The translations under genes and the position numbers were made by a program. From JACQFK01 sp041482015 (GTDB lineage Bacteria; Planctomycetota; MHYJ01; JACPRB01): DNA of 26,982 nt. The notes under the pieces were generated by a model, which was given only the letters and a program-made list of their open reading frames with translations, was not told the origin of the DNA and made no database searches. The first letter of the stretch is position 1. Each line of letters opens with the position of its first letter. Positions 23,705 through 26,982 of the stretch are shown here, piece by piece. The DNA is taken from assembly GCA_041482015.1 (NCBI GenBank), contig JBGPCZ010000079.1, forward strand, positions 1-26,982. Direction: 5' to 3'.

Positions 23705-24879
23705 TTCTTGAGAAGGACGTACACGGCGAACTCGCCGCCCATCGGGATCGCGATCCGCTCGCCGTCGCACGCGCCCTCGAGGACCGGCTTCCCGAAGAGA
23801 TCCTTGGGGTCCATCAGGCGGAACGCGTCGCCGGGCTTCAGCAGCTTTGCGACGTTGATGCGGCACTCGGGGGCCTTGGAGGCGTTGAAGATCGCGACGT
23901 GCGCGCGGCCCGGGTCATATTTGTCGGGGGTCACGATCGACCGGGCCTGCGTGGAGTCGAGCGTGTTGCCCTCGTCGACGACCTTCTTGTACTTGCTGAT
24001 CGTGAGCTTCCCGACGATCACGTTGTCGCGGATCTCGCAGTCCTCGTTCTCGGCACCGTAGCCGATCTGCAGGTTCAGGCCGTGGATGTAGTTGCGGCGG
24101 ATGGTGATGTTATGGCTCGGCTGGCCGCCGCCGACCAGGAACGTCCCGCGCTCATAGACGATGTTGTCCTCGATGACGTAGTTGTCCACGAACGCCTTCT
24201 TCGAACCGTAGGCGTGCATCGTGTAGGAACCGCCCCACGAGGGGACGGTCAGGATGCAGTTCGAGATCGTCTTCGTGCCGTCCTTGTTCTGCGTGTAGAT
24301 GCAGTGGCCGTGGCTGCGGTCGGGGGCGTTCCACCCGTTGTTGTAGATCACGCAGCCGTGGAACTCGCTGTCGGTCGAGCCGATCCACCAGCCGACCCCG
24401 CCCAGGATGTTGTCGTGGATGACGAGGTCGATGTACTTGCAACCCTTCCCGGCGTGGATGTTCAGGCCGTTCGTGCCGGGCATGTCGTTGGGCCAGGAGC
24501 CGGTCAGCTTCGTGACGCGCTTCTCGACGGGCGCGTCGCCCATGATCTCGAGATCCTGGAGCCAGACGTAGTTCGTGGGCTCGACGACGTCGATCCCGCT
24601 GTTGAGGACCGTCGCGCGCTCGCCCCTGGGGACGCGGACCCGGATCGGCGCCGCCTCGGTGCCGGCGAGCTTGACCTGGAACTTCCCCGTGTAGGTCCCG
24701 CCTTGGACCCAGATCGTGCTGCCGGGCTCGACTTTCTTCGCGCTGGAGAGCGCGGTGGCGAGGTCCCAGGGGGACTCCTTCGTGCCCGCATTGTCGGGCT
24801 TGCCGGCGGGCGAGACGAAGTGTTCCGCGGCGCGGGGTGCCGCGAAGGTCACGATGAGCGCGAGGGCGAGCATTTTCAT
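23701..24879 (-). CDS. Secreted right-handed parallel beta-helix protein
   Basis: 392 residues with a signal peptide (MKMLALALIVTFAAPRAA). Just after it comes FVSPAGKPDNAGTKESPW and STIWVQGGTYTGKF, the usual opening of extracellular beta-helix carbohydrate enzymes. Residues about 90-320 form repeating short strands with Asn/Gly turns (NYVWLQDLEIMGD, CKYIDLVIHDNILGG, EFHGCVIYNNGW, ISNCILTVPSW, DNYVIEDNIVYERG, ITIRRNYIHGL, CEIRDNVIVGKL), one coil per 20-25 residues. The motif HGHCIYTQN recalls polysaccharide-lyase and epimerase active-site coils, but no catalytic set is certain. The C-terminal 70 residues look like a small beta domain. The start at 24879 has a ribosome site (GGAGAGG) that overlaps the ROK stop codon; the gap to the ROK gene is 11 bases. 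It heads the structural genes of the operon and probably binds, cleaves or epimerises the glycan. Confidence 0.85.
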   Translation of the reverse strand: MKMLALALIVTFAAPRAAEHFVSPAGKPDNAGTKESPWDLATALSSAKKVEPGSTIWVQGGTYTGKFQVKLAGTEAAPIRVRVPRGERATVLNSGIDVVEPTNYVWLQDLEIMGDAPVEKRVTKLTGSWPNDMPGTNGLNIHAGKGCKYIDLVIHDNILGGVGWWIGSTDSEFHGCVIYNNGWNAPDRSHGHCIYTQNKDGTKTISNCILTVPSWGGSYTMHAYGSKKAFVDNYVIEDNIVYERGTFLVGGGQPSHNITIRRNYIHGLNLQIGYGAENEDCEIRDNVIVGKLTISKYKKVVDEGNTLDSTQARSIVTPDKYDPGRAHVAIFNASKAPECRINVAKLLKPGDAFRLMDPKDLFGKPVLEGACDGERIAIPMGGEFAVYVLLKK

Positions 24880-24890
24880 AAGGTCCTCTC

Positions 24891-26072
24891 CTACAATCTT
24901 TGAACGGCGGCCTTGGTCGCCACGAGTCCCGCCCCGAGCGCCGCGGCGCGGGCGCCCAGCGTCGAAGGTTCGATCACGAGCCGTTTCACGGTGCTGCCGA
25001 TCGAGTGGTCCAGGATCGACGCGCGGAGCGGCGCGAGGACGAGCTCGCCCGCGTCGAAGAACCGGCCGTTGAGAAGCAGGATCTCGGGGTTGAAAAGGTT
25101 GAGCGCCGCGGCGAGGCCGAGGCCCAGCGTCCGGGCGGCGCGCGCGAGGAGGCGGGTCGAGTACGAGTCGCCGCCCCGCGCGAGGAGAACGACGTCCTCG
25201 TAGGCGACGGCCCGCGGGTCCCGGACGAGGCCCTTCGCGGCGTTCGAGGAACGGATCTCCTCGACCACGGAGGTGACGGTCGCGCGCGTCTCGAGACATC
25301 CCCGGCCGCCGCAATAGCAGACGGGGCCGTCGGGATCGACGCAGATGTGGCCGAGCTCGCCCGCGTTGCCCGAGACCCCCTGGAGGAGCCCGCCGTTCAC
25401 GATCGCGCCCATCGCGATGTTCTCCGCGACCTCGACGCAGACGAGGTTCGACGGCTCGTGCGACGCGCGCCGCGCCTGCTCGGCCAGCGCGTGCGCGGGG
25501 GCGTACCCGAGGAGCGTCGCCGGGCAGCGGGTCCACTCCTCGAGGAGATCGCGGATGGGGACGTTCTTCCAGTCGGGGACGCGCGGGTAGAGCCACGAGA
25601 TGCCGGCCTCGGGGTCCCACTGGCCCGGGAGCGCGAGGCCCACGCCAATCAGCCGGCCGGCTCGCGTCGGGAGGCCGCGCACGATCGCCTGCACCGAGCG
25701 CCGGAGCGACCCCAGGAGGGCCGCCTTGCCGCGCGCGGGGTCGAGCGGCTCGGTCGATTCGCGGAGGATCTCGCCGCGGAGGTCGAGGACGAGGAAGCGG
25801 GCGGCGGGGTAGAGGAGGCTGATTCCCAGGACAGAGCCGAAGCTCCCGTTGATCTCGAGCGACCGCTCGGGGCGTCCCTGCGCCGGCCGCGGATTGTCGG
25901 CCTCCGTCAGGACCTTCCGGCGGACGAGGTCGCGCGTGATGCGGGAGACCGTGGCGGGGGAGAGGCCCGTCCGGCGCGCCAGCTCGCGGCGGGAGCTCGG
26001 CCTCCAGGGACGGAGCTGCGAGAGCACCTCGATCCGGTTCCGGGCGGCGCGCCGCGGGTGCTTTTCTTTCAT
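24891..26072 (-). CDS. ROK-family transcriptional repressor
   Basis: 393 residues: an N-terminal winged helix (about 14-57; RRELARRTGLSPATVSRITRDLVRR) joined to a ROK sugar-binding domain, the layout of NagC, Mlc and XylR repressors. The zinc site is complete: His242 in GNAGELGHI, then Cys252, Cys254 and Cys259 in CYCGGRGC. In most ROK domains a motif like END-A-N-A-A carries the catalytic Asp and sugar contacts; the aligned stretch here is LGYAPAHALAEQ, lacking both Asn and Asp, so kinase activity is not expected and ligand contacts must differ. The start is ATG 26072; a TTG two codons upstream is possible. No ribosome site is seen. It is first in the eight-gene operon and divergent from a Gfo/Idh/MocA dehydrogenase, so it likely represses both units until a degradation product of the glycan binds (inference). 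Confidence 0.9.
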   Translation of the reverse strand: MKEKHPRRAARNRIEVLSQLRPWRPSSRRELARRTGLSPATVSRITRDLVRRKVLTEADNPRPAQGRPERSLEINGSFGSVLGISLLYPAARFLVLDLRGEILRESTEPLDPARGKAALLGSLRRSVQAIVRGLPTRAGRLIGVGLALPGQWDPEAGISWLYPRVPDWKNVPIRDLLEEWTRCPATLLGYAPAHALAEQARRASHEPSNLVCVEVAENIAMGAIVNGGLLQGVSGNAGELGHICVDPDGPVCYCGGRGCLETRATVTSVVEEIRSSNAAKGLVRDPRAVAYEDVVLLARGGDSYSTRLLARAARTLGLGLAAALNLFNPEILLLNGRFFDAGELVLAPLRASILDHSIGSTVKRLVIEPSTLGARAAALGAGLVATKAAVQRL

Positions 26073-26081
26073 GAGCAACTA

Positions 26082-26087
26082 ATACTA
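26082..26087 (-). promoter_or_regulatory. Candidate -10 for the ROK-led operon
   Basis: The minus strand reads TAGTAT, nine bases before the ROK ATG at 26072. The match to consensus is four of six and the -35 is poor (TCCCCA at 17-base spacing). No ribosome site lies between it and the ATG, again suggesting a near-leaderless transcript. Confidence 0.25.
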
Positions 26088-26098
26088 CGTCCGGCTGG

Positions 26099-26108
26099 CC
26101 CATATGGG
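26099..26108. promoter_or_regulatory. Perfect 10-base palindrome, candidate operator half 1
   Basis: CCCATATGGG is an exact palindrome in the gap between the divergent ROK and Gfo/Idh/MocA genes. Its centre is 20 bases (two helical turns) from the second palindrome. It lies just upstream of the proposed ROK -10, where a repressor could block that promoter. Confidence 0.35.
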
Positions 26109-26118
26109 GATACTTATT

Positions 26119-26128
26119 TTCAATTGAA
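26119..26128. promoter_or_regulatory. Perfect 10-base palindrome, candidate operator half 2
   Basis: TTCAATTGAA is an exact palindrome that ends two bases before the -35 of the dehydrogenase promoter. Like the first palindrome it has a CAnnTG core. The region is AT-rich against a GC-rich background, as is usual for ROK-protein sites. Confidence 0.35.
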
Positions 26129-26130
26129 TC

Positions 26131-26160
26131 TTGACACGGGCGGGCTTCCAAACGTTGAAT
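26131..26160 (+). promoter_or_regulatory. Sigma-70-type promoter of the sugar dehydrogenase gene
   Basis: A perfect -35, TTGACA (26131-26136), is followed after 18 bases by TTGAAT (26155-26160), four of six to the -10 consensus. Transcription from about 26167 would give a leader of roughly 25 bases containing the AAGGAG ribosome site at 26180-26185, seven bases before the ATG. Confidence 0.5.
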
Positions 26161-26192
26161 AGGGGGCTGGAACAGAGACAAGGAGCCAATCG

Positions 26193-26982
26193 ATGAGCGA
26201 GCTGAAGATCGGGATCGTCGGCCTGGGCTGGGTGGCCGGCGCGCATCTCGAGACGTTCAAGCAGGTGAAGGGGGCGAAGGTCACGGCGGTCTGCTCGCGG
26301 CGCAAGCTCGACCCGAAGGAGGTCCAGGCGAAGTACGGCCTGCCCCTGAAGGTCTACCAGGACTACGACGCGATGCTCGCGGACAAGTCGCTCGACGTGA
26401 TCGACGTCTGCACCGAGCACCCGCTCCACCCGGCGCAGGCGATTGCCGCGGCCAAGGCGGGGAAGCACCTCGTCATCGAGAAGCCGCTCGCGATCAAGTG
26501 GGACGACGTGAAGGCGATTCGCGACGCGGTCAAGAAGGCGAAGGTCCAGGCGTGCGTCTGCTTCGAGGTGCGCTACAGCTCGCACTTCCAGATGGCGAAG
26601 TCGGTCGTCGACGAGGGCCTGCTGGGCGAACTGCACTACGGCGAGGTCGACTACTACCACGGCATCGGACCCTGGTACGGGCAGTTCAACTGGAACGTGA
26701 AGAAGGCGATGGGCGGCTCCAGCCTCCTCACCGCCGGCTGCCACGCGCTCGACGCGCTCCTGCTCCTCATGGGCGCCGAGGTCGAGGAGGTGGTGAGCTA
26801 CTCGACCAAGTCGAAGAGCCCGATCTTCAAGCCCTACGAGTACGACACGACCTCGGTCACGATCCTCAAGTTCAAGGGCGGCAAGCTCGGGAAGGTCGCG
26901 TCGGTGACGGACTGCATCCAGCCTTATTACTTCCATTGCCACCTCGTGGGGAGCGAGGGGAGCCTGCTCGACAACCGGGTCC
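26193..26982 (+). CDS. Gfo/Idh/MocA-family NAD(P)-dependent sugar dehydrogenase (3' partial)
   Basis: The first 263 residues are present; the gene runs off the right edge (whole family members are about 330-400 residues). The N-terminal Rossmann fold starts at once, KIGIVGLGWVAGAH, binding NAD(P). The family signature EKPLA at about 96-100 carries the catalytic-site lysine. The C-terminal alpha/beta domain includes VRYSSHFQMAK, GELHYGEVDYYHG and TAGCHALDALLLLMG, whose His184 and Asp187 fit the usual catalytic/substrate motif. These enzymes oxidise or reduce a hydroxyl of sugars, inositols or uronates. No signal peptide is present, so it acts in the cytoplasm, presumably on a sugar released by the divergent secreted enzymes. 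The AAGGAG ribosome site and a good promoter lie directly upstream. Exact substrate unknown. Confidence 0.92.
   Translation, partial: MSELKIGIVGLGWVAGAHLETFKQVKGAKVTAVCSRRKLDPKEVQAKYGLPLKVYQDYDAMLADKSLDVIDVCTEHPLHPAQAIAAAKAGKHLVIEKPLAIKWDDVKAIRDAVKKAKVQACVCFEVRYSSHFQMAKSVVDEGLLGELHYGEVDYYHGIGPWYGQFNWNVKKAMGGSSLLTAGCHALDALLLLMGAEVEEVVSYSTKSKSPIFKPYEYDTTSVTILKFKGGKLGKVASVTDCIQPYYFHCHLVGSEGSLLDNRV

Noticed and set aside
1..26982. CRISPR arrays, tRNA or rRNA genes, transposases, phage genes
   Set aside because: No spaced direct repeats, cloverleaf sequences, rRNA signatures, transposase motifs or terminal inverted repeats were found on reading.

Overview
The window is GC-rich (about two thirds G+C) with tightly packed bacterial genes. 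It most resembles a member of the Planctomycetota or a close relative, probably assembled from a metagenome. The strongest pointers are a 957-residue dehydrogenase with HEAT repeats and a C-terminal CxxCH cytochrome domain (the 'PVC-type heme-binding' family), several ceramidase-like hydrolases in one locus, and secreted proteins of planctomycete style. Genes commonly overlap by four bases (ATGA or GTGA), so translational coupling is the norm. No tRNA, rRNA, CRISPR array, insertion sequence or origin was seen. No gene-free stretch exceeds about 150 bases.

Layout. (1) 1-738: the left end is odd. An AT-richer piece of leucyl-tRNA synthetase runs in frame into a GC-rich planctomycete-type tail, probably a chimeric contig end. 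(2) 739-3062, minus strand: thiolase then acyl-CoA dehydrogenase, a fatty-acid or acyl-CoA degradation pair. (3) 3215-3818: a PPP-type metallophosphatase broken by an internal deletion and frameshift. (4) 3826-4884, minus: a secreted coiled-coil/TPR-like protein of unknown role. (5) 5021-7778, plus: a compact type III polyketide synthase / flavoprotein oxygenase / methyltransferase operon, organised like known phenolic-lipid (alkylresorcinol or alkylpyrone) pathways. (6) 7825-11992, plus: a secreted esterase, a secreted protein of unknown function, an ECF sigma factor coupled to a membrane FecR-like partner, and a small secreted four-cysteine protein.

(7) 11996-26072, minus: an eight-gene, almost gapless operon, the most striking part of the window. 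In transcription order it encodes a ROK-family repressor, a secreted right-handed beta-helix protein, a ceramidase-like lipoprotein, a 1092-residue heparinase-like polysaccharide lyase with a C-terminal discoidin-like domain, a Tat-exported N,N-dimethylformamidase-like lipoprotein, two more ceramidase-like hydrolases, and the PVC cytochrome/dehydrogenase. A divergent Gfo/Idh/MocA sugar dehydrogenase starts at 26193 and runs off the right edge. The 120-base gap between the repressor and the dehydrogenase carries a good promoter and two 10-base palindromes whose centres lie 20 bases apart.

I read region 7 as a regulon for extracytoplasmic breakdown of a complex glycoconjugate that combines a polysaccharide with amide-linked groups: lyase and beta-helix for the backbone, four amidase-like enzymes for amide bonds, a cytochrome dehydrogenase for oxidation, and a cytoplasmic dehydrogenase for the released sugar. 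The substrate is not known. The three ceramidase-like proteins keep the expected zinc ligands but have Asn or Thr where ceramidases have the conserved active-site serine, so they are unlikely to be true ceramidases.
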